Notes: a model not told the origin generated them from the sequence alone. A DNA stretch of 64,000 nt from Roseovarius sp. S88 (GCF_037023735.1 NZ_CP146069.1:599501-663500), one strand, 5' to 3'; positions 8,531-17,703 are shown, numbered from the stretch's first letter. Numbers and translations are program-made.

Positions 8531-10068
8531 ACCGTCCACCGATAGAGCCACACCTCAGAGGCCATTTCGCCATCTTTGCGCAGTTGCGCGCGCAATTCGA
8601 TGTGACGCCGCTCACCGGGGTCAAAGGAGAACGCAAGTCGCAGACCACCCGTGGCCGGGTTGCGCTGCAGCACGCCTTCGCTGGTTTCCACATGGGGCGA
8701 GTAGGTGTGAATGTCGAGAGCCTCGGGTCCGTCGTCAAATAGCGGGCTGTCCTCAAAATCGATGACGACCACACGGCCCTCACCAAAGAGCCTCCGACCC
8801 ATAGCGGTGTTCAGTACCTTGGGCAGCTTTTTCTCAATCGGCGCGTCCACACCCCAGGTCAGACGATAAGAGAGATCAACCTGCGCACCGGCCTGCATAG
8901 GCTCGGATGGACGCCAGTAGGCGACGATATTGTCGTAAATTTCTTCTGCAGTGGGGATCTCGACCAGAGTCACCGCGCCTTTGCCCCAATCGCCTTTGGG
9001 TTCAACCCAAAGCCCGGGGCGGTTGTGATAAAGCGCCTCAAGGTCGGCATAGTCTTCCAACTCGCGTGCCCGCTGCATCAGGCCGAAACCACGCGGGTTG
9101 GTGTCCACAAAGCTCGAAATCTGAAGCTGTACCGGATTGGCCAGCGGGCGCCAGATCACCTCGCCATTGCCGTTCCACATCATGAGCCCGTCATTGTCAT
9201 GCACAGCAGGGCGGAAATCATCAAAGCGATTGCGGTTGGTCTCATCAAAGAGGAACATCGAGGTGAGCGGCCCGATGCCCACGTTATCCAACTCGACGCG
9301 CGGGAAGAGCGTTGCGTCAACCTCCATCACGCAGTCAGGACCAGGCGTGATGTCGAACCGGTAGGCACCTGTCACACTTGGGCTGTCCATCAAGGCATGC
9401 AAAACCATGTTCTTTTGGTCCGATCCCGGGGCCTCCAACCAGAACTTGACGAAATCAGGGAATTCTTCGCCTTCGGGCGCGCCGGTGCGCAAAGCCAATC
9501 CACGGCCCGAAAGGCCGTAGGTTTGACCGATACCGATGGCGCGGAAATAGCTGGCACCCTGGAACACGCAAAATTCCGTCTTGTACTCCGGATGCCCAAG
9601 GTCGGTACGCAAGCGCAGGCCGGAATAGCCCAGCGTGCCGGCAGTTTTGACGAGATCGGGGACAAGTTTGCCCTTGTTGAAATTGTCGAGCGTGAAGGGC
9701 ACTGGTTCGGCCATGTCATTCTCGACCGAATAGACCTTGGTCGCGCGCGGGAAATAGAGACCTGGCGCAAAAAAATCGACCTCGTAGGACCGGTCGGTGC
9801 CTGCCCAAAGGGCGTTTTCACGCGGGAAGCGAATGTCGCGGTACTGGTCGTAGGTCAGGTTCTGCCAGTCCTCGGGCACCATGTTGCGCGGTTTGTAGTC
9901 GCGCGTGGCCAGGTCACGGGCCAACTCGATCACCATATCGCGCGAAAACGCCGCGGCCCCACTCGCCAAGGATGGCAAGGGCAGCATTCCGGGGATCAGG
10001 GCCGAAGCCGCGGCACCACCCAAAAGCGCGCGGCGTGTCATGGATGCGGAGGTGTTTGAACGGCTCAT
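8527..10068 (-). CDS. opgG: Periplasmic glucan biosynthesis protein G
   Basis: A 513-residue periplasmic protein needed for synthesis and branching of osmoregulated periplasmic glucans. The N terminus has a signal with a twin-arginine-like TRRALLGG motif (residues 11-18) ending near LPSLASGAAAF, followed by the MdoG domain (conserved SRDMVIELARDLATRDY, YFRAIG and GRGLALRTG stretches). A long open frame continues upstream to 10332, but the ATG at 10068 overlaps the opgC stop as ATGA and starts the signal, so it is used here. The alternative paralogue OpgD is also Tat-exported, so a D-type assignment is not fully excluded. Confidence 0.9.
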   Translation of the reverse strand: MSRSNTSASMTRRALLGGAAASALIPGMLPLPSLASGAAAFSRDMVIELARDLATRDYKPRNMVPEDWQNLTYDQYRDIRFPRENALWAGTDRSYEVDFFAPGLYFPRATKVYSVENDMAEPVPFTLDNFNKGKLVPDLVKTAGTLGYSGLRLRTDLGHPEYKTEFCVFQGASYFRAIGIGQTYGLSGRGLALRTGAPEGEEFPDFVKFWLEAPGSDQKNMVLHALMDSPSVTGAYRFDITPGPDCVMEVDATLFPRVELDNVGIGPLTSMFLFDETNRNRFDDFRPAVHDNDGLMMWNGNGEVIWRPLANPVQLQISSFVDTNPRGFGLMQRARELEDYADLEALYHNRPGLWVEPKGDWGKGAVTLVEIPTAEEIYDNIVAYWRPSEPMQAGAQVDLSYRLTWGVDAPIEKKLPKVLNTAMGRRLFGEGRVVVIDFEDSPLFDDGPEALDIHTYSPHVETSEGVLQRNPATGGLRLAFSFDPGERRHIELRAQLRKDGEMASEVWLYRWTV

Positions 10069-11378
10069 GCCTGACCTCCGGCGGTGTGCTTTGGTTTCCA
10101 AGGTGAGGATTTGAACCAGCCTGCAACATAGGCGCAAACAACGAGCAAAGCGAAGCCCACAAAATTCACCAATGCATTGGTCCATGGGTCGCGCACGAAC
10201 CGGTCGCCCACAAGCGTTGATGTCTCGTCCAGCCACACGCCGAGGAACCGGGCCAGAAGCATGGAGAAAACAAAGACCGCGAGTGATTGCTGCCCTACTT
10301 TCATGATGATGTTGTTTACCACCCAGGACCATGCGCGCCCGATTTTGAGGTATTTGCCACCTTCGCCCACAGCCGCCCAGGCCAGATAGCCAAGCGCCAG
10401 CATGTGCAGATATCGAAAGAGGCCGAAATCTGTTTTGCTGCGCAGAGGTGCCATGTCACGGAAGGTCTGGCGCTGCCAACTGCGGATGGTGTCGTTCCAC
10501 CATTCTGACTGCCAGTCATAGCTGCGCATACCGACAGAGGAGAAAACGAACGAAAAGATCACAAAGGCCAGAGCAAGACCGATAAGCCATTTGTTCACCG
10601 GCGGGCGCGGAATCCACCCGATCATAAGGGCAAAGCCGGTAAAGAAACACAGTTGCCAGCCAAAGGGGTTAAAGAACCAGGGGCGGGTGTCTTTGCCTTC
10701 GGGGAACCAATATTGCGCAGGCAATTGCAGCGGCGTGATGTCGGCGTCGGTGAAAAGCTCGCCCAATTCCATATTGGCAAAGCCCCAGAGCACGAAACAG
10801 GCTCCGAGTGCTACAAACGGATGGATCCTCGAAAGGGCCATCACCAGCGGGATCATAGCGAGGATCACCATATACATCGGTAGGATGTCGAAATAGTTGG
10901 GCACATAGGTCAACGTCATCAGGCCGATGAGATTGCCCTCGATATTGTTCAGAAACGGCCCAAGATTGAGCTGGTCCGTGTAGCTGCGCAGGGTAAAGCC
11001 CATATGCGCAAGCCCCAACATGCACATCGTGGTGATCAGGAAGAGACCGATATGCGCCCAATAGACCTGCCAGGTGCGGAAGGCGATGCGCGCTGACCCC
11101 ATGCCCAGGCCCTGAGTTTGGAAGAGTTTGCCAAAGGCGATGGCCGACGCCATGCCCGAGCAGAAGACGAACATTTCAGTCGCATCGGAAAAGCCCCACC
11201 GGGCTGGGATCCAGCGTGTCCAGAGATTGCCGGGCGTATGCGCCAGCAGGATAATGAACATCGCGATGCCACGGAAGAAATCCAGCCGCGGATCGCGCAC
11301 CGTCGCCTTGGGCAACGCCGGGGCTTCCTTACGTTCCGTGGTCGGTCCATAATCTGATGATGGCGATATTGTCGCCAT
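10065..11378 (-). CDS. opgC: OpgC protein, glucan succinyltransferase
   Basis: A 437-residue integral membrane protein of the OpgC/acyltransferase family with about ten hydrophobic spans. The segment RDPRLDFFRGIAMFIILLAH (residues 28-47) is the characteristic family opening. In R. sphaeroides OpgC succinylates periplasmic glucans, giving them negative charge. Here it is the first of three coupled genes (4-base overlaps), an order that differs from the opgGIHC arrangement I recall for R. sphaeroides. It lies 40 bases downstream of the TPR gene and may share its transcript. Confidence 0.9.
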   Translation of the reverse strand: MATISPSSDYGPTTERKEAPALPKATVRDPRLDFFRGIAMFIILLAHTPGNLWTRWIPARWGFSDATEMFVFCSGMASAIAFGKLFQTQGLGMGSARIAFRTWQVYWAHIGLFLITTMCMLGLAHMGFTLRSYTDQLNLGPFLNNIEGNLIGLMTLTYVPNYFDILPMYMVILAMIPLVMALSRIHPFVALGACFVLWGFANMELGELFTDADITPLQLPAQYWFPEGKDTRPWFFNPFGWQLCFFTGFALMIGWIPRPPVNKWLIGLALAFVIFSFVFSSVGMRSYDWQSEWWNDTIRSWQRQTFRDMAPLRSKTDFGLFRYLHMLALGYLAWAAVGEGGKYLKIGRAWSWVVNNIIMKVGQQSLAVFVFSMLLARFLGVWLDETSTLVGDRFVRDPWTNALVNFVGFALLVVCAYVAGWFKSSPWKPKHTAGGQA

Positions 11379-11418
11379 GGGCTTAGTCTTTCTTTTCAGT
11401 AGGCAGGCGTTTTAGGCG

Positions 11419-12798
11419 TTACTCGGCGGGAACAGAAGCGGCGCTGTAGTCTCCACGACCCGTGGCGATCAGAGTACGGCGGGCGGCGGTGTATCCATCC
11501 TCACGACTGGCGCGTTTGGTCTGGCGTTCATCCAGGATGGCTTCGGCCTGATCCAAGAGGCCAGCGCGAATTCCGGCGTCGATTGTCATGCGTTCGAACA
11601 CATCGCGCTGGGCGTGGCTGCCGCCGGCGAGCTGCATCCCGCCTCGGGCTTGCGCCAGTTTGTGAAAAGCCTCGGTGTAGCGCGCTTCGCCAAAGGCTTC
11701 GAGCCCTTCGGCGGCGGCCACACCCGGATCGCTCATCCGGCTACCCATTTCGCAGTTCGATTTGGCGTCACGTGCAATACGCTGAAGCATTTTGGCTGTG
11801 GCATCCGGTTTGCGGTCACCCGTCAGCGCCAGCATGTAGTGCAGGTCGGCAAAGATCAAACAGCCGTCTTCGGTGCGCGCAGCACTCAATTCAGCCAGCT
11901 CATCCCAGCGACGTCCGACATCCACGCCGTCGAGTTCTAGCCGCATCAAGAGCGACGTGGCGTTGGAAATGTCGCGGTAGTCGTCGGTCTGATCCTTGCG
12001 AATTTCGGTGTCGTACAGGTCAAGGACTTGGTCCATTTGGCCCAGGTCGAGATGCATGAGCGCTTTGTGCCACCACACGTGATAGCGGAAATTGTTGCAA
12101 TGCGCCCAGGCACTTTCGCGGCCCGACAACCATTCCAGACCCTTGCGGGCATTGGCCGTCATGTCATGCACATGCGCAACGGCATGCAGGCCCCAGGCAT
12201 CATCGGGCGCCATCCAAAGCGCCTGACGCCCAGCGATTTCTGCCTTTTCGTACTCCCCGGTTTCCTCAAGAGCGAAAGAATGGCATCCAAGCAGATAACC
12301 GCGTCCTTTGTGGTCTGGACCGTAGGCTGGCATGATGCGCTCAATAGACTCCCGCATCCCTGTGGCATCGCCCAAAACAAAGCGGATCGCATGGCTCAGC
12401 TTCATGGCAAGCGCGTCTTCGGGGTGGTCGCGCAAGATGTCTTCAAGTTTAGCAATTGCACCGCTGGGCTGGCCATCCAGCCAGACGCCAAGCGCCTCGA
12501 CATAACGTTGCTCGCGTGGGGTGATGTGACCCTCGGCGGCGGAGGATTTTGCCTCTGCATATGCGTCATGAGCAGTCTGCAGCACTTCGCGGCGACCCAG
12601 CAGAATGTAGAACATACCCTTGACGGCGTGACCCAAAGCAAACCCTGGTTCGACCTCAAGCACATCGCCAAGATGTTTAGGCGTCACAGCGGCATGCGCC
12701 AGAAAGGCCAACAACGTGTCGTTCCAGGCGTCCAGTGCGCGCGGGCTTGTCAAAGTGGTCGGTTGACCGAAAACATCAAACTGCATCTTTACTTCCAT
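11419..12798 (-). CDS. Tetratricopeptide repeat protein (TTC38-like)
   Basis: A protein of about 459 residues made of helical repeats, without signal peptide or membrane span, resembling the tetratricopeptide repeat 38 (TTC38) family. The central SHAIRFVLGD and MWMAPDDAWGLHAVAHVHDM-like stretches are typical. Two starts are close together: 12798 (MEVKMQFD) and 12786 (MQFDVFG), the latter with GGAAG five bases upstream; I keep the longer but am not certain. It precedes opgC by 40 bases on the same strand. A scaffolding role is likely, with no known partner. Confidence 0.82.
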   Translation of the reverse strand: MEVKMQFDVFGQPTTLTSPRALDAWNDTLLAFLAHAAVTPKHLGDVLEVEPGFALGHAVKGMFYILLGRREVLQTAHDAYAEAKSSAAEGHITPREQRYVEALGVWLDGQPSGAIAKLEDILRDHPEDALAMKLSHAIRFVLGDATGMRESIERIMPAYGPDHKGRGYLLGCHSFALEETGEYEKAEIAGRQALWMAPDDAWGLHAVAHVHDMTANARKGLEWLSGRESAWAHCNNFRYHVWWHKALMHLDLGQMDQVLDLYDTEIRKDQTDDYRDISNATSLLMRLELDGVDVGRRWDELAELSAARTEDGCLIFADLHYMLALTGDRKPDATAKMLQRIARDAKSNCEMGSRMSDPGVAAAEGLEAFGEARYTEAFHKLAQARGGMQLAGGSHAQRDVFERMTIDAGIRAGLLDQAEAILDERQTKRASREDGYTAARRTLIATGRGDYSAASVPAE

Positions 12799-13117
12799 TT
12801 CTGTCGCGGTCAGGTCCGCTGTCTGTGATTAACAAAGACATAGGGTGAGCGCATAACGGTATCGGCGCGTCTAACGAATTGGTGAAGTCATGTGTGAGGT
12901 TTCGTTATGATAGTTGCGGAAAACTGCCGACAAACGCACGCGCATAAGTAGAAACCATGAGAAAGTTCAACAGTTTGCTTGATTTTGCGAGGTGCGGGTA
13001 ATGGCAATAATGCTGCACTGCAACAATTGATTCGCAGCAACTGCGCTGAATCTGCTGTGGTAAGGGTGCTCAAAATCTCGCATTGCGCCTAAGATTCAGG
13101 CATATCGAGGATGAAGA
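12799..13117. other. Intergenic region without a recognisable gene
   Basis: This 319-base gap separates the TPR gene from the TPP-enzyme gene, both on the minus strand. It is less GC-rich than the genes around it and presumably holds the promoter for the TPR gene. I see no tRNA, no convincing -35/-10 pair, no repeat of the families found elsewhere in the window and no credible coding frame; the longest open frame is a compositionally odd 61 codons. Confidence 0.6.
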
Positions 13118-14740
13118 TCAGAGTCGACCGTCGTACCCACCTGGTTCGATTTCGGCGGCGATCACAGTGAATCGATCTGCTGTCATTGCGCTTTGCAAGG
13201 CAGCGCGCAGCTCTGGGCGCGATGTTACCGTGTGACCATACCCTCCAAAAGCCCGGCCCATGGCTGCAAAATCATGCCGCGCAAAATCCACGCCCTTATT
13301 GGCAAGCTGCCTTTGGCGTTGTTTCAATTCGATCAGCGCAAGGCTGGCATCCACAAACACCAAAAAGATCGGGTTCACGCCCATTTCCGCCGCGGTGGCA
13401 AGTTCACCAGCCACCATTAGGAACCCCGCATCACCCGAAAAGCTGATGACCGGGCGACCCGGTTCTGCGAGTTTGAGTCCCATGGCCATCGGGACTGCAC
13501 AGCCCATGGTGCAGAGCGCTGAGGATTGGATGAGGCCACGTGGTTCGTCGCAGCGCCACATCTGGCTTAGAAGGATGCGATGCGCACCACTATCGGCCGT
13601 GGCCAGCGTCGTCATTGGCAGAACGGCGCGGGTCTCGGCGATGATGCCGGCGGGACCCCAGTCTTCGTCTTTTCGAAAGGCTTCGGAAAGAGCGTTTTGA
13701 ACGGCCTGCGGTTCGCCGCCTGGCCAGGTCGCGCGGGTCGGTGTTGTGTTTGCCAGCATTTCCAGCGTTTCGCAGGTATCGGCGACAAAGTTCAGCGTTG
13801 CCTGATGCATGTAGTGGGTGTTGGGTGCCGCCGCGATGTCGATCACCATCTGCCGGGAAGGATCAAACGCGTCACGCCATCCTACACGCATTTCGATCGG
13901 GTCGTACCCGATACACAACACCAGATCGGCCTGTGCCACGAGCGGAAGAAGATGCTTGTCAGCCAATGGCGAAAGCCCCGCACCACCCAAACAAAGCGGA
14001 TGATCCTCTGGAAGAATGCCTTTGGCCTTGTAGGTGGTGATGAATGGGATGTTGAACTGTTCCAAAAAGGCACGCAGCACGGTTTGCGCGTCTTCGTAGA
14101 GCACATCCAGGCCCACAATGGCGATGGGCCGGTTAGTTTTGGCCAATGCCTCACGTGCTTTGGCAGCACCGCCGCCGCTCGGCGCAACTCTGCTGGCCGT
14201 AGGACGGTAAGGACGTGCGATATCGTTTGGCGCGGGCGCATCTGCCACGCTGATCGGAACATCGATATGCACCGGACCACAGCGCGGTTCGGTCGCAATC
14301 GCCACAGCTTTGTCAGCGATAATGCCAGCCCCTGCGGCGGTAAGGCGAAAGCTCTCCTTGGTGATCGGGCGCAGCACCTGTTGGTGGTCCAGCACCTGAT
14401 GCGTATAGGTCAACGCTTCATCTGCATCGACACAGCCCGTCAACACGATCATCGGCACGCGGTCCTGCTCGGCATTCGCGATAACGTTGACGCCGTTCAT
14501 TGCTCCGGGGCCGACCGTGGCCACCAGGATGGCCGGGGCTCCGTCGCGGTGATGGACGCCCTCGGCCATAAAGCCACCGGCGTTTTCGTGTTTGATCAGG
14601 TGGAAGGCGATGCCTGCCTTTTCCAGCGCATCCACCAACGTCAGCACTTCACCGCCCGGCATCCCGAACGCGTGGCGACAGCCCGCATCGTAGAGCCGCT
14701 CGGCCAAGACATCGGCGGCGCGTTTGGTCTTCGTGGTCAT
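13118..14740 (-). CDS. Thiamine pyrophosphate-dependent enzyme (acetolactate synthase-like)
   Basis: A 540-residue member of the acetolactate synthase/benzoylformate decarboxylase superfamily with the three usual domains: N-terminal PYR domain with FGMPGG and catalytic E52 (KHENAGGF), a central Rossmann-like domain, and a C-terminal PP domain with GDAGFLMV. Full length for the family. The PP motif is unusual: the normal double Asn about 25-30 residues after GDG is replaced by FVDAS. It has no small-subunit gene beside it, which argues against biosynthetic IlvB. Likely a decarboxylase or carboligase of a 2-oxo acid; substrate unknown. Confidence 0.85.
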   Translation of the reverse strand: MTTKTKRAADVLAERLYDAGCRHAFGMPGGEVLTLVDALEKAGIAFHLIKHENAGGFMAEGVHHRDGAPAILVATVGPGAMNGVNVIANAEQDRVPMIVLTGCVDADEALTYTHQVLDHQQVLRPITKESFRLTAAGAGIIADKAVAIATEPRCGPVHIDVPISVADAPAPNDIARPYRPTASRVAPSGGGAAKAREALAKTNRPIAIVGLDVLYEDAQTVLRAFLEQFNIPFITTYKAKGILPEDHPLCLGGAGLSPLADKHLLPLVAQADLVLCIGYDPIEMRVGWRDAFDPSRQMVIDIAAAPNTHYMHQATLNFVADTCETLEMLANTTPTRATWPGGEPQAVQNALSEAFRKDEDWGPAGIIAETRAVLPMTTLATADSGAHRILLSQMWRCDEPRGLIQSSALCTMGCAVPMAMGLKLAEPGRPVISFSGDAGFLMVAGELATAAEMGVNPIFLVFVDASLALIELKQRQRQLANKGVDFARHDFAAMGRAFGGYGHTVTSRPELRAALQSAMTADRFTVIAAEIEPGGYDGRL

Positions 14741-14831
14741 GCAAAGTCCTCGGACAGTCTGTTTGTCCCGACATTGCTGGGAATGTGGTTAGAGGCAAGT
14801 CTCTTCACGCCACTGTTATCCGCAAGTAGCC

Positions 14832-15308
14832 CTATTGTGTAGCCTCAGCCGCAATACTGGCAAAGATTGCGTCCAGCTCAGTCGCAAGACGTGTCAGAGT
14901 GTCGCCACCGTCTTCGAGATAGGGGGCAAAAACAAAGCCGGGCCGCTTGTAAGAGAGGGTCGCGGTGCCATCTTCGTTCTCCGTGACATAGAGCCGGATT
15001 GGTGCTTCGATCATCGCAGCGGTCGATGTTGCGAGAACCTTGACCGCAAAGTCGTTGTTAAACGCCCCGATGACCAGATTGCCCGGGATCTTGATGCCAC
15101 GGCTTGCAGCAGCCTTGGTTGGCCCGGCCTGCGTGACGACGATAAGCCCGTTTGACTTCACCGCCGCGCGTGTGTCGCTCACCAGATCGCCATAAGCCTT
15201 GGACGTCGGAAATACCTCGAACCCGGTTTGCGCTGACATATCTGCGGCAAGGGCACGCCCGGCAAAAAGCATGACAAGCAGACATGACATCATCAATTTG
15301 GAAAGCAT
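14832..15308 (-). CDS. DUF302 domain-containing exported protein
   Basis: A 158-residue protein with a clear Sec signal peptide (MLSKLMMSCLLVMLFAGRAL, cleaved near ALAA) followed by a DUF302 domain; the segments FEVFPTSKAYGDL, IGAFNNDFAVKVL and EAPIRLYVTENEDG are typical. The start at 15308 is chosen over 15326 because a GGGGGA ribosome binding site precedes it at a suitable distance and it begins the signal. DUF302 proteins are small periplasmic proteins of unknown function, in some cases associated with redox or metal stress. It stands alone between the TPP-enzyme gene and a terminator. Confidence 0.85.
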   Translation of the reverse strand: MLSKLMMSCLLVMLFAGRALAADMSAQTGFEVFPTSKAYGDLVSDTRAAVKSNGLIVVTQAGPTKAAASRGIKIPGNLVIGAFNNDFAVKVLATSTAAMIEAPIRLYVTENEDGTATLSYKRPGFVFAPYLEDGGDTLTRLATELDAIFASIAAEATQ

Positions 15309-15370
15309 AGTCGTCCCCCGAAACACGTGTTTGAGGTCTAATACGTGATTTAGCCACCTGTTGAGGTCAC

Positions 15371-15406
15371 GTTTCGTTGTATGGCGCTAAATCGCCCATA
15401 CGAAAC
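15371..15406. repeat. Interrupted palindrome with GTTTCGT arms
   Basis: The left arm GTTTCGTTGTATGGCG and right arm CGCCCATACGAAAC are near-complementary with a six-base spacer and small mismatches. It lies upstream of the DUF302 gene and just beyond the terminator of the malyl-CoA lyase gene. It could be an operator or an RNA hairpin in the DUF302 leader. The outer GTTTCG/CGAAAC arms resemble the palindromes at 60127 and 60355. Confidence 0.5.
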
Positions 15407-15407
15407 G

Positions 15408-15436
15408 AAAAAAGGCCCCAAATTGGGGCCTTTTTT
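15408..15436 (-). terminator. Rho-independent terminator after malyl-CoA lyase gene
   Basis: GGCCCC and GGGGCC arms (extendable through AA/TT) are flanked by six A on one side and six T on the other, giving a strong stem usable in both directions. It lies 18 bases beyond the stop of the malyl-CoA lyase gene on the minus strand and also separates it from the DUF302 gene. Confidence 0.85.
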
Positions 15437-15454
15437 ATGGTTTGCCGGGATCGA

Positions 15455-16414
15455 TTAGCCCTTCGCGATCATCTCCGCCGATTTCACGATGACTTCAGCT
15501 TGCTTGATCGAGGCAATATCAATCAGGCGGCCTTTGTACGTGGTGGCTCCAAGACCCTTGGCTTTGGCGTCTTCCATGGCGGCGAGGATTTCACGCGCCT
15601 CATTGACCGACTCCTCGGACGGCGTGAAAATCGCATTACACGCGTCTACCTGATTTGGGTGAATGGCCCATTTGCCCACCATACCCAGCGTCAGCGAACG
15701 CAGCGCCTGCGCCTTGAAGCCCTCAGGATCAGAGAAATCACCGAAAGGCCCGTCCACCGGTAAAAGACCGTGCGTCCTACAGGCCGCGACGATATTGGCG
15801 GTGGCCCAGTGCCATGGGTCGCCCCAGTAGTTCTCACCATTGCGGTGCATGTAATAGTTTTCCTGCGTGCCGCCGATGCCGGTGGTCTGCATGCCCATAT
15901 AGGCCGCGAAATCCGCCGCACCGAGGCTCATCGCCTGCATGCGCGGGCTACCCTTGGCGATGTCTTCGACATGCGCGATGCCCATGGCGGTTTCGATGAT
16001 GCACTCGAACGCAAGGCGTTTCTTGTGGCCCATCGCGATCTCAATTGAGCTGACCAGAGCGTCAACGGCATAGATGTCATCACCCGATCCAGCTTTGGGG
16101 ATCATGATCATGTCGAGGCGACCATTGGTCTGTTCCAGCAGATCGACAACGTCTTTGTACCAGTATTGGGTATCCAGCCCGTTGATCCGCACGCTGAGGG
16201 TTTTGTTGCCCCAGTCGATGTCATTGATCGCTTCAATGGCATTTTTGCGGGCGATATCCTTGTCCGAAGGCGCAACCGCATCTTCGAGGTCCAGGTTGAT
16301 CACGTCTGCCTTGGACGCTGCCATTTTCTCAAACAGGGCGGGGTTGGATGCCGGACCAAACAGCTGACAGCGATTGGGACGGGGCGGTGCAGGCGGTTGT
16401 GGACGAAAACTCAT
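15455..16414 (-). CDS. mcl1: L-malyl-CoA/beta-methylmalyl-CoA lyase
   Basis: A 319-residue CitE-family lyase that cleaves or forms L-malyl-CoA (acetyl-CoA plus glyoxylate) and beta-methylmalyl-CoA (propionyl-CoA plus glyoxylate) in the ethylmalonyl-CoA and related pathways. It has the expected size of the R. sphaeroides Mcl1 protein and the family segments FGPASNPALFEKMAASKADV, NLDLEDAV (metal-binding acid) and FECIIETAMG. The start at 16414 has AGAGGT upstream and removes an implausible extension to 16501. The gene ends at a strong terminator and is divergent from dgcN. Confidence 0.93.
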   Translation of the reverse strand: MSFRPQPPAPPRPNRCQLFGPASNPALFEKMAASKADVINLDLEDAVAPSDKDIARKNAIEAINDIDWGNKTLSVRINGLDTQYWYKDVVDLLEQTNGRLDMIMIPKAGSGDDIYAVDALVSSIEIAMGHKKRLAFECIIETAMGIAHVEDIAKGSPRMQAMSLGAADFAAYMGMQTTGIGGTQENYYMHRNGENYWGDPWHWATANIVAACRTHGLLPVDGPFGDFSDPEGFKAQALRSLTLGMVGKWAIHPNQVDACNAIFTPSEESVNEAREILAAMEDAKAKGLGATTYKGRLIDIASIKQAEVIVKSAEMIAKG

Positions 16415-16529
16415 TTTGAGACCTCTTTGTTTAAATCTTGCCGAAAGGCGCTGCGCGACAGCTATAAAATTGCGTGCAGGCGCGCAAGACGCTGTGGACA
16501 TTTGGCGCTTTCCATCAGTTTGGGATTAA

Positions 16530-16635
16530 TCCTTCGAATTTTATCCGCATATTTGATGAAAAATTCGAATAAATTTTCGAAATAAACAGCATACCGCCGT
16601 ATATTCACGATGAAATCGCATGGCTTTCGAAGCAA
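16530..16635. promoter_or_regulatory. AT-rich divergent control region with repeated TTCGAA motifs
   Basis: Between divergent mcl1 and dgcN, TTCGAATTTT (16533-16542) and AAAATTCGAA (16560-16569) form a 10-base inverted repeat, and further TTCGAA cores lie at 16576-16581 (inside TTTCGAAA) and 16626-16631. The stretch is clearly AT-richer than the flanking genes. The arrangement suggests an operator for one or both genes; no regulator gene is adjacent, so the identity of the binding protein is unknown. Confidence 0.5.
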
Positions 16636-16672
16636 ACTGCCGCAAAACTGATTCCTGGGTGGGAGACGCGCC

Positions 16673-17674
16673 ATGATTGAAACACCGTATCTTTTGTTCC
16701 TTGGGGACGCCCCTGACATGCTGGCAGCCAAAGTGGCCATTGGCATTCGCGATTGGCGTCCGGATCACGCTTTGGGTCAGATTCGTCTACCCGGATGCGG
16801 TGCCGATCTTGGATTGAAGGACCTCACCTTGGCCGAGGCCCAGGCTGCAGGTGCGAAAACGTTGGTTATCGGTGTGGCCAACCGCGGTGGCGTGATCAGC
16901 CAGGCCTGGAAAGAGGTGCTCATCGAGGCGCTTGAGATGGGTTATGACTTGGCCTCGGGCCTGCATAACCTGTTGCGGGACGAGGGCGATCTGGTGGCGG
17001 CTGCACAAACCTATGGCGGCACGCTGCATGATGTTCGCGTACCCACTGTGGGTTATCCCATTGCCAATGGGGTGAAACGCAGCGGCAAACGCTGTCTCGC
17101 CGTGGGCACCGATTGCTCTGTCGGCAAAATGTACACCGCCATGGCGATGGAACGCGACATGGTCGCGCGCGGCATGAAGGCCACGTTCCGGGCGACCGGT
17201 CAGACGGGCATCCTGATCACCGGGCACGGCGTGCCGCTCGATGCCGTTGTCGCCGATTTCATGGCGGGGTCTATCGAATACCTGACTCCAGACAATGAAG
17301 ACGACCATTGGGATCTGATCGAAGGGCAGGGCAGCCTTTTCCACGTCTCCTATTCCGGCGTGACCATGGCCTTGATCCATGGAGGTCAGCCTGATGCGTT
17401 GATCCTCTGTCATGAGCCAACCCGCGCTCATATGCGGGGCCTGCCGGATTACACCCTGCCGAGCCTGGAACGCCTGCGTGATACCGCGTTGCCACTGGCG
17501 CAGGTGGCCAACCCGGCCTGTCGGGTGGTGGGCGTTTCGGTCAACACTCAGCATATGAGCGAAGCGGATGCCAATTCCTATCTGGCCGAGGTGGAGGGCG
17601 ATCTTGGGTTGCCCGCGACCGATCCCTATCGCTTTGGGTCTGACAAGCTGGTGGATGCGCTGGCCGCGCTGTAA
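16673..17674 (+). CDS. dgcN: D-glutamate N-acetyltransferase (DUF1611 family)
   Basis: A 333-residue DUF1611 protein. Members of this family named DgcN acetylate D-glutamate to N-acetyl-D-glutamate in a pathway described for marine proteobacteria. The P-loop-like GTDCSVGK motif lies near residues 144-151, followed by an ATGQTGIL segment, and the LPGCGADLGL region lies near residue 40. It begins at ATG 16673 after GGGAGA. The next gene is dgcA, then a D-amino acid transaminase, which strongly supports this reading over a generic DUF1611 label. Confidence 0.85.
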   Translation: MIETPYLLFLGDAPDMLAAKVAIGIRDWRPDHALGQIRLPGCGADLGLKDLTLAEAQAAGAKTLVIGVANRGGVISQAWKEVLIEALEMGYDLASGLHNLLRDEGDLVAAAQTYGGTLHDVRVPTVGYPIANGVKRSGKRCLAVGTDCSVGKMYTAMAMERDMVARGMKATFRATGQTGILITGHGVPLDAVVADFMAGSIEYLTPDNEDDHWDLIEGQGSLFHVSYSGVTMALIHGGQPDALILCHEPTRAHMRGLPDYTLPSLERLRDTALPLAQVANPACRVVGVSVNTQHMSEADANSYLAEVEGDLGLPATDPYRFGSDKLVDALAAL

Positions 17675-17703
17675 CTTGCCGCGTGCATATGATCCCTGTC
17701 GGA

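Noticed and set aside
9025..10059. 344-codon open frame on the plus strand opposite opgG
   Set aside because: Antisense shadow of a well-supported opgG gene in GC-rich DNA; no family resemblance.
13580..14842. 420-codon plus-strand frame opposite the TPP enzyme
   Set aside because: Shadow frame; composition lacks protein-like hydrophobic pattern and the minus-strand gene is clear.
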